From NCBI GenBank assembly GCA_009760885.1, contig CM019692.1, positions 58,828,964-58,892,963 on the forward strand: a stretch of DNA of 64,000 nucleotides. Direction: 5' to 3'. Each line of letters begins with the position of its first letter. Position 1 is the first letter of the stretch. Position numbers and translations under genes: made by a program. This DNA is from Achatina immaculata. Lineage: Eukaryota; Mollusca; Gastropoda; Stylommatophora; Achatinidae. Below are positions 9,766 through 21,504 of this stretch, piece after piece. The notes beneath the pieces are model-generated. The model had not been told where the DNA came from. It did not search any database and was given only the letters and a program-made list of their open reading frames with translations.

Positions 9766-10789
9766 TTCTGTGCTCATATTTCTCTCACGGAGGATACCAC
9801 AAGAGCTAAGTGTTGACCTTTTCGTCTATTTTTCGTGTTTTTTTTTTCTCTGTCGTGTTGTTTTTGTATGTGATATCTGAAAAAAGGCTTTTGCCGAAAT
9901 ATTGGAGTGTTGTATGTTCTTCATGTTTACGTGCTCATCTTTTTTTTTTCTGCCATTTTCGTTCCCGCCCACTTTCTATAGTTTTTCTTTATTTTTGTAA
10001 GACTGAACCATGCACCTCTGTTTATCTTTATTACTAGAACCCGTTTTACCGCAGTCTTCATTTCTCTTATCAAATCTTCGGTGTTTTTGCCTGTTCGTTC
10101 ATGGTTGGGGTGTGGGGTGTGGGGTGGGGTGGGGTGGGGGAGAGAAAAGGGCAGCTGCGGGAACTTCTGAAATATGAGCGTAATTTATGGGAAGAACTTT
10201 GGCTATAGCAGAATGATGGAGCTCTTATCTGGGCCAGGAATCAGAAGTGGTTTAAAACCCGATCTCATCCCTTCTCCGCGCTCCAGGTGTGCGCCTTCAG
10301 AGTTACAAAGGGAGGTAAGCTTTGCATGCAGGGCAGCCTGCAGAATCTCTCGTCTCTTTCTCCACAGTGGATCTTCAGGCAAGCTACAACAGGCTGTCCC
10401 CCCCCCCCCAAAAAAAAAAAACAAAATTAGGAAATGTGCCATAACATTTCGTCACCTGAAAAAAAAACCATTAATACTCCAATCAGCATCTGGTTCATTC
10501 TGTGCTACCATAGTTCCATTTCGCTATAGTCAAGTTCTACTTCTTCCGTTCACCCTGCACTATTTTAGCTTTTTAGAATTTGGGCACTGGGCGAAAGCAC
10601 ATAACAGATGACATTTCGTTTTGCGATGGTCAACTTTTACTTCTCACGCCGTCTGAGCCTTAGGTCACACAAGATGGCAGCACAAAGCTTTTGTAATAAG
10701 GTAATAAATAAAGTTTCTTTGAAAATGCTAAAAATATGTTTACTAACTGCACAAGAGTCTAGCATTAAGAACACAGGTGTGCCGCGACA
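9766..10789. other. AT-rich DNA with G/T tract, no gene seen
   Basis: A gggtgtggggtgggg tract lies at 10107-10145 and a poly-C/poly-A junction at 10399-10422. Open frames at 10174-10611 (plus) and 10442-10203 (minus) are short and match nothing I know. Confidence 0.4.
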
Positions 10790-10848
10790 GAAATTTGTGT
10801 TACCGGGTGTCCCGCAGTTTGGAAAAGTTTTGAGAACCGCTGCTTTAA
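10790..10848 (-). mobile_element. hAT-type terminus (single end seen)
   Basis: Read in reverse, the segment starts cagcggttctcaaaac, a typical hAT terminal inverted repeat. It is followed by a gcgggaca and cgcggcacac region as in many hAT MITEs. The flanking octamer ctttaata has a central TA, as in the other hAT copies here. I could not find the partner end, so the left boundary is unknown. Confidence 0.5.
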
Positions 10849-11360
10849 TATAGTCACCATGTACGCTAAACAGAACAACAGTTGGAAAGAGCAGGAACAT
10901 ACGAAGGTACATCAATTTCCTGTTCTTGCCTTCCATCTTTTTTTTTCTTTGTCCTTTTATATTCTCTATTTTAATCGTATACTCGGTATGCTGATTTTAC
11001 TATATGATGCCGTTGTTTTTGTATGTTTTGTTTTCTTTGAATGCTTACGGAAGTAAATAGACCGAAGCTCTTCATATCGTGGTTCCATAAAATAGTTATA
11101 TGCCTTCAGTGTCTTCTTGTTCCTTCTGTACTTGCTAAATTCTTCATAAAACTATTACCATTTGTATATTCAACAAATATGTTTATGCTTACTACATTTC
11201 ACAGAAAAATATCACAGTTTACTTCATCTGGAAGATTTATTTATTTATTTATTTACACACAAATATAACAGTCTATGTGTTACACTCTACCAAAAAAAAG
11301 TACTACAGTTTACTCTCATTAGCGTAGAATTGTTATATGAAAAGAAGGAGATTATTTTGT
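10849..11360. other. AT-rich unique sequence
   Basis: Only short open frames without recognisable similarity are present. Confidence 0.5.
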
Positions 11361-11635
11361 CAGTATTCACACAAGAGAATTGGAAACACCTATTGTCAGT
11401 CGCCGTAACCACAATCAGTATTCACACATGAGAACTGGAAACACCTATTGTTAGTCGCCATAACCACCCTCAGTATTCACACATGAGAACTGGAAACACC
11501 TATTATTAGTCGCCGTAACCACCCTCAGTATTCACACATGAGAACTGGAAACACCTATTATTAGTCGCCGTAACCACCCTCAGTATTCACACATGAGAAC
11601 TGGAAACACCTATTGTCAGTCGCCGTAACGACTCT
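11361..11635. repeat. 55-bp minisatellite, 5 copies
   Basis: The motif cagtattcacacatgagaac starts at 11361, 11416, 11471, 11526 and 11581, exactly 55 bp apart. Units two to five are nearly identical. An inverted copy of the unit lies 190 bp downstream at 11824-11876. Confidence 0.95.
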
Positions 11636-11823
11636 CACTGCTAGTGTTTTAATCCATATATAATTCACAGCTTATCATTTAGTTCCTCCTACCACATTCT
11701 CAGATTCTTGTAGTATTTTGTTAATGTTGTTGTTTTATTTCTCTGCTCCTTTCTTACGTTCTTGTCAGTTTTATTTTCTATTATTGCGTTCGATTTCAGA
11801 ATGGCTATGTTGTGTCATGGTTA

Positions 11824-11876
11824 GCACTGACAATAGGTGTTTCCAGTTCTCGTGTGTGAGTACTGAGGGTGGTTTT
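11824..11876 (-). repeat. Inverted single unit of the 55-bp minisatellite
   Basis: The reverse complement reads aaccaccctcagta, then gagaactggaaacacctatt and gtcagt, matching the units at 11361-11635 with a few substitutions. This creates an inverted repeat that could fold with any of the five direct units. Confidence 0.9.
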
Positions 11877-12089
11877 GATATCTGTGCACTTCGGTCCGAC
11901 ACATCCATCTTCAGCACTGCGTACTTTCAGTAACAGATTTTCCTTTCCACTTCGATCTATGTTTACTTGACTCTATATTTACTCGGCCAAAATGTCGTCT
12001 GTTACTGTGTGGCACCACGTGGATGAAGAACAAGGTCTTGGTCGGCTGTGGTTCGGTATTCCTGAGACAGGCAATCAGCTTTGCTTCAC

Positions 12090-12535
12090 TAATCCTGACT
12101 CAACAGTTAACAGTGGTTCATTAGCCCTGGCTCAGCAGTTAGCAGTGGTTCACTAGCCCTGGCTCAACAGTTAGCAGTGGTTCACTAGCCCTGGCTCAAC
12201 AGTTAGCATTGATTCACTAGCCCTGGCTCAACAGTTAGCATTGGTTCACTAGCCCTGTCTCAACAGTTAGCATTGGTTCACTAGCCTTGTCTCAACAGTT
12301 AGCATTGGTTCACTAGCCCTGGCTCAACAGTTAGCATTGGTTCGCCAGCCCTAACTTAGCAGTGGTTCGCTAACCCTGACTTAGCAGTAGTTCGCTAACT
12401 CTAACTTAGCAGTGGTTCGCTAACCCTGAGTTAGCAGTGGTTCGCTAACCTTGAGTTAGCAGTGGTTCGCTAACCCTGACTTAGCATTGGTTCGCCAACC
12501 CTGACTTAGCACTGGTTCGCTAACCTTGACTAAAG
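12090..12535. repeat. 32-bp then 25-bp minisatellite
   Basis: From 12090 to about 12350 the unit is 32 bp (agttagcagtggttcac followed by tagccctggctcaac). From about 12350 to 12535 it is 25 bp (ttagcagtggttcgctaacc followed by ctgac). The two units share the ttagca-tggttc core, so one derives from the other by a 7-bp change in length. Confidence 0.9.
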
Positions 12536-12890
12536 CAGCCAGCTGTGGTTTGCTAACACTAACACAAGAGGTCATCTATAGATCCCTGGCTATCATCTTA
12601 TGCAATAAGAGACTGCGACTTTAGTCCAATTTTGGTGACTTTTATTTCTCTTCATTTTATCCCGTGGAGATGGAGAGTATAACATGTACTAAACATTACA
12701 ACAAAAATAACTTTGGATGAAGTAAAAGCAGTTACGATATAATTAACTTACCATCTAAAGTTTTATGATTCCTACGCAAAATTTTCAATAAATGTGCAAA
12801 TATTTGCTAAAAAAAATAATGTAGCGGTATCGTATTTTGCTTCAACGCTACTCCAGCACAGAGTAACATCAGGAATTTGAAAAAAACCCC
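12536..12890. other. Unique AT-rich sequence
   Basis: No gene or repeat is recognised. The segment may belong to the hAT-like element whose right end is at about 13000. Confidence 0.4.
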
Positions 12891-13000
12891 ATAAAAGTAG
12901 CATTTTTTTTCCTTTCGCGGCATATAATATTTCGTGCGCGGCAGGATTTTTATTGTGTGCGCGACCGCGCTGCCGCACAGCTTAGAGGAAACATTGGATG
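12891..13000 (-). mobile_element. Possible hAT (Tip100-like) terminus
   Basis: Read in reverse, the end is caatgtttcctctaagctgt followed by a GC-rich gcggcagcgcggtcgcgcac block. This layout resembles the ends of some Tip100-type hAT elements. The partner end was not found, so this rests on one terminus only. Confidence 0.35.
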
Positions 13001-13721
13001 TAGTGAAAACAATCTTGGAAGGTTTGTTCACTTTTGATGGAACAAAATGACGACAATTGTTGAGATAAGCAAATGCATCTAGTGCTGTGAAGATGTTAGA
13101 GTATTTTATTATTGTGACTGTATACTTTAACATTTATCTATTTCAATCTTTATATCTTTTCTCTCATATACACGGGCGGTTTTTTCTCCCCCCCCCCTCT
13201 CTCTCTCCCGCTCTCTCTCTCTCTCTCGTCATTTTGTTGGAATCACTCAAGCTATAGTTTTATTCCTCGTTTGCTATGCTGTAGGCCATTCTGTTAAAGC
13301 AAGCCAATCATTTGTGAGCTTTCAATTTTACGTTGGCGGATACACAAAATCCCTCGTTAGAGAAATAGTGAAAGATTCAAATGCCATAAGAGTAAAAAAA
13401 AAATGAATTAAAAAATATATGGAAGAAAAATATCAGCGGAAAGAACTTTATTCAGGAACACGTGACAGGGGCGGTTTGTTTTATAAAACAACTGATCGAT
13501 GACTGGACTTCAGTAACGACTGAAAATTAATGTTGATGAAGTCTTCGGCAGAATTCTAGTGCACTTTAAAAGATTAAGCGTTGGAGATGTGCTTGAAATA
13601 TAAAAACACGCAGAAGATAAGAGTTGTAAGAAGATACGAGGAGCAGCATTGGTTCTCAGGCTGGGTTACGTGGGGGGCTTTGTGTAGAAGTCTAGATTGT
13701 GTAGAATACAAGAGGTGTGTA
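13001..13721. other. AT-rich DNA with (CT)n at 13194-13228
   Basis: A poly-C run and CT microsatellite are present. No coding similarity is seen. The short minus frames at 13133-12807 and 13762-13574 match nothing I know. Confidence 0.45.
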
Positions 13722-13908
13722 AAGGTAAAGGTAAAAAGGTAAAATCTCCGATTCCATGCCATTAAGACATTGGGGACACGTTTTTAGGCCTGTATTTTCA
13801 AAACCTTCGGCACATAAAAGTGTGATGTAGTCAGTATCACCCCTGGCTGCATTTGCCTTCCCAAGGTACCCATTTTAAGAGATTGAGTGGATCCCGGGGC
13901 CTTTTAAA
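13722..13908 (-). mobile_element. SINE family A, copy 3 (headless)
   Basis: On the minus strand the order is ccccgggatccactcaatc, ggtacctt-gggaaggcaaat, tgatactgac-acatcac, acttttatgtgccgaagg, and tggcatggaatcgg with a ttacctttacctttac tail. These match copies at 35880, 40196, 56553 and 60421. The tRNA-like head is missing. It ends at the same internal point as copy 4. Confidence 0.8.
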
Positions 13909-14636
13909 GAGATGTGTAAATGTTTATAATTTAATACAGATAATTAGGCTTTTAAAGAGCGAGAACACAGCCGAACATAGCTTCATACAAGTCGCTAGAT
14001 AAATAGTGTTCTCTTCCTATTTGTTCTCCATTCTTATATGTTTTAATGCATAAACGTAGATTTAGATATTCTCTTCTTTTCCTGCTTATTCGCACTGTAT
14101 GTTTTTTGTAACGTGTGTGGATACGTGTGTGTTTATTATTTTGTTTATTTTTCGGTAATAACAAACCCGTTCCTATCTTTTTAAGTCAAATTATTTATTA
14201 TCTCAGCCTTACTGCAGTAGCTTTGTTGTGTATATTTATGTATTTGGTTATATATACTTAGCCCCAAAAAAACCGTTTGTGCTTAATTTAATATGAAATA
14301 GAAGGTAGACGGTCGTGAAGTATCTTTAGCTTTAAAAAAATGTTTGAACTACAAAGCTTGAATCTCTAGATGAACCACCGAATTGCCGCAAAGCCTGCCG
14401 TTAACGATTAGACGATGTCTGTACAGTTCGTTAGCGTCTGCTTCTTTACTGCTAAGTTTGCGTACATTGTCTTCTGCTATTGACATATTTGTGGTACATA
14501 CGTACCAGTAAATATTCCAGGTTATTCCCAGTTCTCCATGACCTGAAACCATGGGAAGTAATGTGACTATCAGATTATGGGGTATCAGTCTCTTCCGGTC
14601 CTGAATCTTGATCGATTACTCCTGGCTAAGAGTCCC
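13909..14636. other. AT-rich unique sequence
   Basis: Short minus-strand frames (14164-13952, 14552-14349) have no recognisable similarity. Confidence 0.5.
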
Positions 14637-15030
14637 ATCATGTTCCGCCGCAGTGGTGTTCAACTTTTCCAGCAAGTTCCCCCGCAGTGGTGTTCAGCTT
14701 TTCTAGCATGTTCCGCTGCAGTGGTGTTCAGCTTTTCTAGCATGTTCCGCTGCAGTGGTGTTCAGCTTTTCTAGCATGTTCCGCCGCAGTGGTGTTCAGC
14801 TTTTTTAGCATGTTCCGCCGCATTGGTGTTCAGCTTTTCTAGCATGTTCCGCCGCAGTGGTGTTCAACTTTTCCAGCATGTTCCTCCGCAGTGGTGTTCA
14901 GCTTTTCTAGCATGTTCCGCCGCAGCGGTGTTCAACTTTTCCAGCAATTTCCACCACTGCGGTGTTCAACTTTTCCAGCAAAGTTCCGGTGCAACGACAG
15001 TAAAACTTTCCAGCATGTTCCGCTGCAACA
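14637..15030. repeat. 34-bp minisatellite, about 11 copies
   Basis: The unit is tgttccgccgcagtggtg followed by ttcagcttttctagca. Several central copies are near-identical, while copies at the right end (from 14945) are diverged. Plus-strand open frames at 14577-14774 and 14823-15191 are by-products. Confidence 0.93.
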
Positions 15031-15179
15031 GTGGTAAGTTTTTCTTCTGTGGACTAGAGCTCAGAGATAGCGGCATATTCTGTTTCCAAGGAAGGAAGTC
15101 TGACCTCTGGGTACCACAAGAAACTACACAAGGCAGACTTGTGGACCTTCAAATCACGGAAATAAAGTATAATTTAAAA

Positions 15180-15377
15180 CAGCGGTTCTGAATCGTTTAT
15201 GCCTTGGACCTCCTTCCGGCCTCTGAACAGATGTGGACCACTCATGAGAAATAAAGCAATAGACCTAGTTGATGCTCATAATATTTTTTTTTAATCTCAT
15301 CGAGATATTTCGTGAATTTCCAAAAATCCTTTCGTGGAGTTCCTGGGTGCCCATGGATTTAAAGTTAAGAACTATTG
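15180..15377. mobile_element. hAT MITE, 198 bp
   Basis: The left end is cagcggttctgaatcg. The right end in reverse is caatagttcttaacttt, so the termini match over most of 16 bp. The flanking octamers are atttaaaa (15172-15179) and acataaaa (15378-15385), which agree at six of eight positions and carry a central TA. No coding capacity is present. The termini resemble those of the autonomous hAT relic at 48467-51095. Confidence 0.6.
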
Positions 15378-15732
15378 ACATAAAAGCTGAGTGTGTGTGT
15401 GTGAGAGAGAGATGCTTGGAATTTCATAGATACAGCCACATGTAAGCTTTAAGTTAAAACATAGAGATGCGCAGGTTAAATGACCTTTGCCACAAAACAG
15501 TAAGTTAATAAATAGAAATGCATAAAACCTGCCATACAGACAATAACTTGAAAAATGTCTCGTAGGATTTGCATGCCTTAGTGGCGTGAAGTGTTAGTGG
15601 CTTTACATTTCTTGACCACTACAGTACTTGAGGTAGGGATGTCAAGACCTGTCCTCGCTGCCTTTGTTTTCCTAGGAAAACCCCAGGTTGACCCTTGTCC
15701 AGGTAAGTCTGAAAAAAATTCATGGGAGCCAG
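15378..15732. other. Unique sequence
   Basis: A short GT/GA run lies at 15391-15411. Nothing else is recognised. Confidence 0.5.
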
Positions 15733-15747
15733 GCAGACAGACAGACA

Positions 15748-15784
<37 letters not shown>

Positions 15785-15925
15785 ACAGACAGACAGGCAG
15801 GCAGGCAGGCAGCCAGCCAGAATAAGATGGGTAGGCTAAGTAGGTTGGGTAAGCTAGGAAAGCTAGGCAGTCAGGAAGGCAGGTAAGATAAGATAGATAA
15901 AATAGATAGACAGGCAGACAGACAG
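15733..15925. repeat. (CAGA/CAGG)n with GATA and TAGG variants
   Basis: The purine-rich tetranucleotide array grades from CAGA to CAGG and then into TAGG, AAGC and GATA-like units. Frames on both strands read Arg-Gln-Ala-Gly or Leu-Pro-Ala-Cys repeats and are artefacts. Confidence 0.93.
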
Positions 15926-16444
15926 ATAAAGATGTATAAAAGTACACGAAACCGGTCATAAGGGCCTGGATGCCACGTGCTGCTCAGTCTGGGAGAGCCA
16001 GTTCTCTAAACGCTAACTCGTTTCTCAGATCTCAGTGTGTGGCAGACAGAAACCACATATCAAATGTGTGTTACCACAGACACAGCGCAGATGCTGAACG
16101 TTCATCCTTTCTTAACACTGACTAACGGAAACATGAAATAGAATCACGTGTACAGGTAACACATGGGAAAGTCTGGAAATGAACGGTAATTTGTTATGTG
16201 TGTTATCCAAAGAGATTTCATCAGTCGCGATCAATAACAATCTCATAGCCACTGCATATTAATATGATAATAAAACGAACTGGCAAGTTGTGTAGAGGAA
16301 AAAAAAATTGTTCCGTCAGAAAAGATGGCGAAGATGACTATACTGGAGTGACAACACAGTTATACAGCGGATTGTGGATTTCCAAGATCTTTCCTACCCT
16401 TTCGTTTAAATTTTCAGTAGTGCCCGGATTTTGACTTCATGAGG
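15926..16444. other. Unique sequence
   Basis: No gene, RNA or repeat signature was found. Confidence 0.5.
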
Positions 16445-17108
16445 TCATAAGCTTGAATTTGATGAGGCCCAAAGCTGCAGTGCCTGGATTTAGACCTGAT
16501 GAGGCCCAAAGCTGCAGTGCTGGATTTAGACTTGATGAAGCCAAAAAATGCAGTGCTGGGTTTAGACCTGATGAAGCCCAAAGCTGCAGTGCTGGATTTA
16601 GGCTTGATGAAGCCCAAAGCTGCAGTGCTGGATTTAGGCTTGATGAGGCCCAAAGCTGCAGTGCCTGGATTTAGACTTGATGAAGCCCAAAGCTGCAGTG
16701 CTGGATTTAGACTTGATAAGGCCCAAAGCTGCAGAGCCTGGATTTAGACTTGATGAAGCCCAAAGCTGCAGTGCTGGATTAAGACTTTTTTTGATGAGGC
16801 CCAAAACTGCAGTGCTTGGATTTAGACTTGGTGAGGTCGAAAGCTGCAGTGCCTGGATTTAGACTTGGTGAGGTCGAAAGCTGCAGTGCCTGGATTTAGG
16901 CCTGATGAGGTCCAAAGCGACAGTGCCTGGATTTAGGCTTGATGAAGCCCAAAGCTGCAGTGCCTGGATTTAGGCTTGATGAAGCCCAAAGCTGCAGTGC
17001 CTGGATTTAGACTTGATGAAGCCCAAAGCTGCAGTGCTGGATTTAGGCTTGATGAAGCCCAAAGCTGCAGTGCTGGATTTAAATATGATGAGGTCCCAAG
17101 CTACATGA
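16445..17108. repeat. 36/37-bp minisatellite, about 18 copies
   Basis: The unit is gatgaagcccaaagctgcag followed by tgctggatttaggctt (36 bp), or a 37-bp form with tgcctgg. The mix of lengths shifts the frame between units. Open frames such as 16499-16747 read Met-Lys-Pro-Lys-Ala-Ala-Val repeats in short blocks and are array by-products. Confidence 0.95.
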
Positions 17109-17199
17109 AGATTGGAGACTGTGTAAAAAAAAAAGTCCTCCTCCCCCCCCCCCTCGGGAAAAAAAGCTGGAATTTTGTGAGCCCTGCGGATTGTGAGGC

Positions 17200-17465
17200 C
17201 ATATACTGTAGCCTGTTGAGCTCTTGCCTAAATCTGACACTGGTTACCAGTAACTAGCTCAGTCTGCCTGGGGGGTGGGGGGGATTGGTGTGGTCTCCAT
17301 GGCGAGTAAAGTCCATGGGAAAGGACAGGATCCTCTCCTACCTTCTAGTTTCATGTTGGGTCTGGAATCTAACCACCATAACGCACTCCCTGCTCAACTC
17401 GATGATTATACTACAAATCGCAGCAGATGTAAGGAACATCCTATTTTGCAAGGAGAACAAATTAT
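17200..17465 (+). repeat. Dispersed repeat B, distant copy
   Basis: Blocks around ggttaccagtaactagc, tggtctccatggcgag, cttctagtttcatgttgggt and the final atcgcagcagatgtaagg line up in order with repeat B at 33420-33730. Identity is clearly lower than between the other copies. A G-rich tract interrupts it at 17268-17284. Confidence 0.4.
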
Positions 17466-17570
17466 AATTAGGGAAAAGGAAAGGAAAACAACGGAATTGT
17501 TTAAGACAGATCACAACAAAAGATAAGAACTATTTAAACGTAACATCTACCCGCTCTGAGAATCACGGAT

Positions 17571-17712
17571 GGATCTTCACAGCTGACACAGTATGCCAGC
17601 TTGAGGGATCTTCACAGCTGACACAGTATGCCAGCTTGAGGGATCTTCACAGCTGACACAATGTGCTAGATTGAGGGATCTTCACACTTGACACAGTGTG
17701 CTAGATTGAGTT
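17571..17712. repeat. 35-bp minisatellite, 4 copies
   Basis: Units starting ggatcttcacagctgacac lie at 17571, 17606, 17641 and 17676, exactly 35 bp apart. The first two are identical and the last two carry substitutions. Confidence 0.95.
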
Positions 17713-18124
17713 TCCAAATGTCCAAAATATATTGAAAAACACTTCTGACAGTGTTTGCTATTGAGATATTCAATGTTTACTCAGACATTGAAAAAAAAAC
17801 TTGTCTTAAACTGGTTGTAATGATCATCCCTTCTGCCTTGATGAACACTCCCCTCCATTTTTATGGGAAAAAAATGCTTCAGAAGTTCCATTTATTTAAG
17901 CCTTCGTTATTTAGTTTCGTGTACGAACGTATTCTGCAGCTGCATTTACTTGGTGACCTGGTAAGTCTCTGATTTGATTTTTTACGAATTTTTTCGATAC
18001 ATGCCAGCACCTGGGTCAACCTAACCTCTCAAGAAATGAGTACTTGGGATATGCCTGAGAGGAAAAAAAATAGAAGACGGCTAAGACAACTGCTAGCCAG
18101 TATACCTCGCAGTGCTGCTAAAAA
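17713..18124. other. AT-rich unique sequence
   Basis: A 73-codon plus-strand frame at 17751-17972 has no recognisable similarity. Confidence 0.45.
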
Positions 18125-18365
18125 TGGTAAAGATTGCCCTGTTATACCATGAAATACAAAAGGACATGGCATTGGTGTTCACATTTCCTTTGACCTCTCT
18201 GCTGCCTTTCCTTCTTCAGCTCTAGAAACGTCAGGTGGCCATTTCAACAACTATATGAATATGTCCACCCCTCATGGGAGCAGGAAGGGGTGGGGGCAGC
18301 GGATTCGAACACCGACCTTCGCGTGAGAGACTAGTGCATTAACCACTTCGCATTCAAGCACCCAA
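18125..18365 (-). mobile_element. SINE family C, copy 1
   Basis: The minus strand starts with a tRNA-like head (gcgaagtggttaatgcac, A-box-like, then ggtgttcgaatccgctg, a good B box). It is followed by a diverged body and the 3' module ggaaatgtgaacaccaatgcc. The same order is seen at 57340-57575. The middle of the 3' module is partly deleted. Confidence 0.7.
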
Positions 18366-19231
18366 GCAATTCTGTGGTGGCCTAGAAATACGAAGACACT
18401 AGAACTTCACGCCCCAACAGCATTCAAATGCCACGTGGGATTTAAAAAAAATTCTACAGTTATTGCTTTCCTTTCCGTTATTTTCCCCCCTTGAGTGCCT
18501 ATAACCATGTATTTAAAATAAAAGTATAGTTAACCTGAATTTGTTGGGTTTTTTTTCTCCCCATTGTGGGTTAATGTTCTTTCAATGAACCGCTCATTTA
18601 TGGAAGTAGACGGAATCGGAAAGTGATAATTAGCTCTTTGGAGACATCATTTCAGAGAGATCTTCGTTTGTGCTCTTATTATATGCATCCTGATTCTTCA
18701 GATCAATGCTAACAATTTTGGTCTTATTGCATGTTGAAATTATTATAGTTTAATGATTTTAAAAATGACTTAAACAGCAATGAAATCAGTGAAACATCCA
18801 AAAGAAAAAAAATATGGGGAAAAAAAACGAAACTGTAATAATAGTAACAAATTACTGAGTTCATGACCGTGCTGATGGCTTCGAAATATGTTTCATGTGA
18901 TTTAGAAATACGATATAATCATCGTGGCTGCAATATCCATGTAATTTATGGCACACTTTTAGCCGTTTAGAATGCAGTACACCATATGTACTTTTTTTGC
19001 CGACTGAACATTAGATTAAATAACAGTTGATTACACATTGTCGATACAGAAGCGCGTATAATCAGGAAAACAAAGGAAGTTAAAAGGGAAGTGCGGAAGT
19101 GTCGATCAGCTTGATGCAAGTACGTCACGGTCTATAACCGGGGACATGCAAAGAGTTGGGCAGGAAAGAAGACCTCGACGTAACATAATTATACCCAATG
19201 GTTTTTCAACAGGAAACGAATAGACGCTTTA
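18366..19231. other. AT-rich unique sequence
   Basis: No coding similarity, repeat or RNA signature was found over about 870 bp. Confidence 0.5.
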
Positions 19232-19545
19232 TTGTTGTTTGAGGCGCAGCCAGCTGCTGTGTGGCATTGTTGATGAGGCTCAGCCAGCTACTGTGTGGCA
19301 ATGTTGATGAGGCTCAGCCAGCTACTGTGTGGTAATGTTGATGAGGTTCAGCCAGCTACTGTGTGGCAATGTTGATGAGGCTCACTCAGTAACTGTGTGG
19401 CAATGTTGATGAGGCTCAGCCAGCTACTGTGTGGCAATGTTGATGAGGCTCAGTCAGCTGCTGTGTGGCAATGTTGGAGAAGCTCATCCAGCTACTGTGT
19501 GGCAATGTTGATGAGGTTCAACCAGCAACTGTGTGCCAATGTTGA
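19232..19545. repeat. 34-bp minisatellite, about 9 copies
   Basis: The unit is caatgttgatgaggctcag followed by ccagctactgtgtgg. The copies are highly similar, with a few substitutions. The open frame at 19397-19582 is a by-product. Confidence 0.95.
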
Positions 19546-20115
19546 TGCAGAACTAATCTTTTGTTTTTCAGTAGGGATGTAAGGATTAGCTTATTTATGT
19601 AAATGAAAATCCGTACGAAAAGTTCTTCTCTTTTCTGCATCTGTTGACGTTCTAGAGTGGGGCCTTTACCGACTGTACCCTTACAGAAAGTCGTAGGAAG
19701 AGCATACAAGATTTGCGTCAAAATAGAATGGAGTAAAAAAGAACAAATTACTAGTACACTACAGTGCCGGTTTAGCATTGTTACAAGGTCAGAAGTTACA
19801 TGGGTCCTCAGTTTTCGGGAGCGGGGGGCGGGAGCTGGGGCGGGGGTCCTTTGTGACCCTCACTTCCACGATAAAAGGTTCGAATGTCCCATTAAAATTG
19901 TGTTTTAATTAATGTCAAACCTTCGATGTCAAAATGAATGTGGGGGCCATAAAACCTGGGGGTGGGGTAGAGAGAAGAGCCTTATAACCCTATACCGTAA
20001 GCCGTGCTAAGTCATAAACGGATTTGAATTTCCTGCCAAAACAAAACTATGACTTCATTAATGTTAATTCTCCATATAAAAATGAATTAGGGGCCCTCAA
20101 AATTAACTCTGGGAT
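19546..20115. other. Unique sequence with G-rich tract
   Basis: A gggggcgggagctggggcgg tract lies at about 19824. Short frames on both strands lack similarity. Confidence 0.45.
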
Positions 20116-20950
20116 TTGAATAGGAGGGGGTGGTGGGGGGGGGGGGGAAAGGAAGGAAGAGGGGAGAAGGATTCTGTTTCTAGCTGCAAGAGCAAAGACG
20201 AATTTTGCAACAACAAGAAAAAAAAAAAGAAGAAGAAAAAAAACCAGGATAACGACCCGTTCCTTCAAATCCTATCCCCCCACCCCCCTTCCCAGCCAAG
20301 ACAACAAACATGGACGAAGGCCAGACTTAACACAAACCTCTGTCCTGTAGCTCCTAATATGTGGCGCAGTGTCTCATACATTGAGCAGTGTGTGTACAGA
20401 TAACATCATGAAGCAGTGGGGGACGCTCTCCTAGACCAGACACCTCACAATATTATTCGTACAAAAGAGCCTGCAGAAGTGAGTTTTGCAAAACAGGCCT
20501 GGACAAGAAGCAAAGAAGCTGAAGAGGGAGAAGGTGACCCAGGGGAGTTGGGGGGGGGGGGCGCAAGCGTTTGGGGAGGGGGTAGGAGGAACTTCATCTA
20601 CTGTATATTTTAATTGTGGAGAAAACCTTGTACACAGTGTATTTAAGAGGCGGGTGGGGGGGGGGACATGAATGCATTATATTTAATGTAAGGGAAACAT
20701 TTGCATACACGAAGGGTATCTACATGGAGTATTTAATGGGAAGAAAAATCTAAACCCAGAGTTGTAAACTGCTGGAACTGCGCCAAATTTCGTGGGGGGG
20801 GGGGGGGGCACCCGCTGGAAGACGTAAAGAACGATCTTGTTTTTTTTTCTTTCCTAAACCAGCATTCTGAATAGGGGGCCCGTAGAGAAATAAAATGATT
20901 GCTAAAAAAAGGAGGGGGTGGGGGGGGGGGTGGAAGGGGGCAACGGGCAG
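20116..20950. repeat. Region of recurrent poly-G tracts
   Basis: Runs of 8 to 12 G occur near 20137, 20552, 20655, 20795 and 20920, and an A-rich run lies at 20218-20244. Between them are moderately similar blocks (aattttaattg-ggagaaaa, gtatttaa-gggaag), which hints at a degenerate repeat of about 100 bp. Near 20961 the sequence ggttgagaaactctg looks like a lone hAT end. No gene is supported. Confidence 0.45.
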
Positions 20951-21339
20951 GAAAAAAAGGTTGAGAAACTCTGATCTGAACAATGTCTCAACACGGGAAA
21001 ATAACCACACGATGTAGTTAATAGTGGAAAATAATCGCACTGTATGGTTAATACAGAAAATCTGTTAACAAAAAAATATCCAAAGCGTCATTAACAGTAG
21101 CTGTTACGTCTTTTTAGAACTAAATACTGCCATTATAGATTTTAAAAAACATGTTTATTATTATCATTAAAATAACTCTTCGTGAGTTTTCGTTGTTATT
21201 TTCTGTTCCAGCGTACACTTTGGTGCGGAAGATAGCGTATTATCAAGCTAATTGCGTGATGTACATGGTGCATATCTGGTCGTTTTATAAGCGTTACTGT
21301 AATTGTTAATTCAGTGTCTGATCTTGCTTTGTGTGTGCG
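20951..21339. other. AT-rich unique sequence
   Basis: Two similar ataatcgcac / ataaccacac blocks occur at 21000-21060. Nothing else is recognised. Confidence 0.45.
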
Positions 21340-21432
21340 CGTGAGTGGGTGTGTCTGTGTAAGTGCATGTCTGGAGGTGTGCGTGTATATGTGTGTGTGT
21401 GGGGGTGTGGTGGTGGGTGGTGGGTGGGTATG
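21340..21432. repeat. GT-rich imperfect microsatellite
   Basis: The tract has a tgtgtgtgcg, gtgtgtgtgg, gtggtgggtgg pattern. Confidence 0.85.
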
Positions 21433-21504
21433 TTGTTAAATAATCCATGTTATCTGGATGTTCTGTGAGCGCTGATGTGGAACTTATGTTCTCAAGCTGC
21501 TAGT

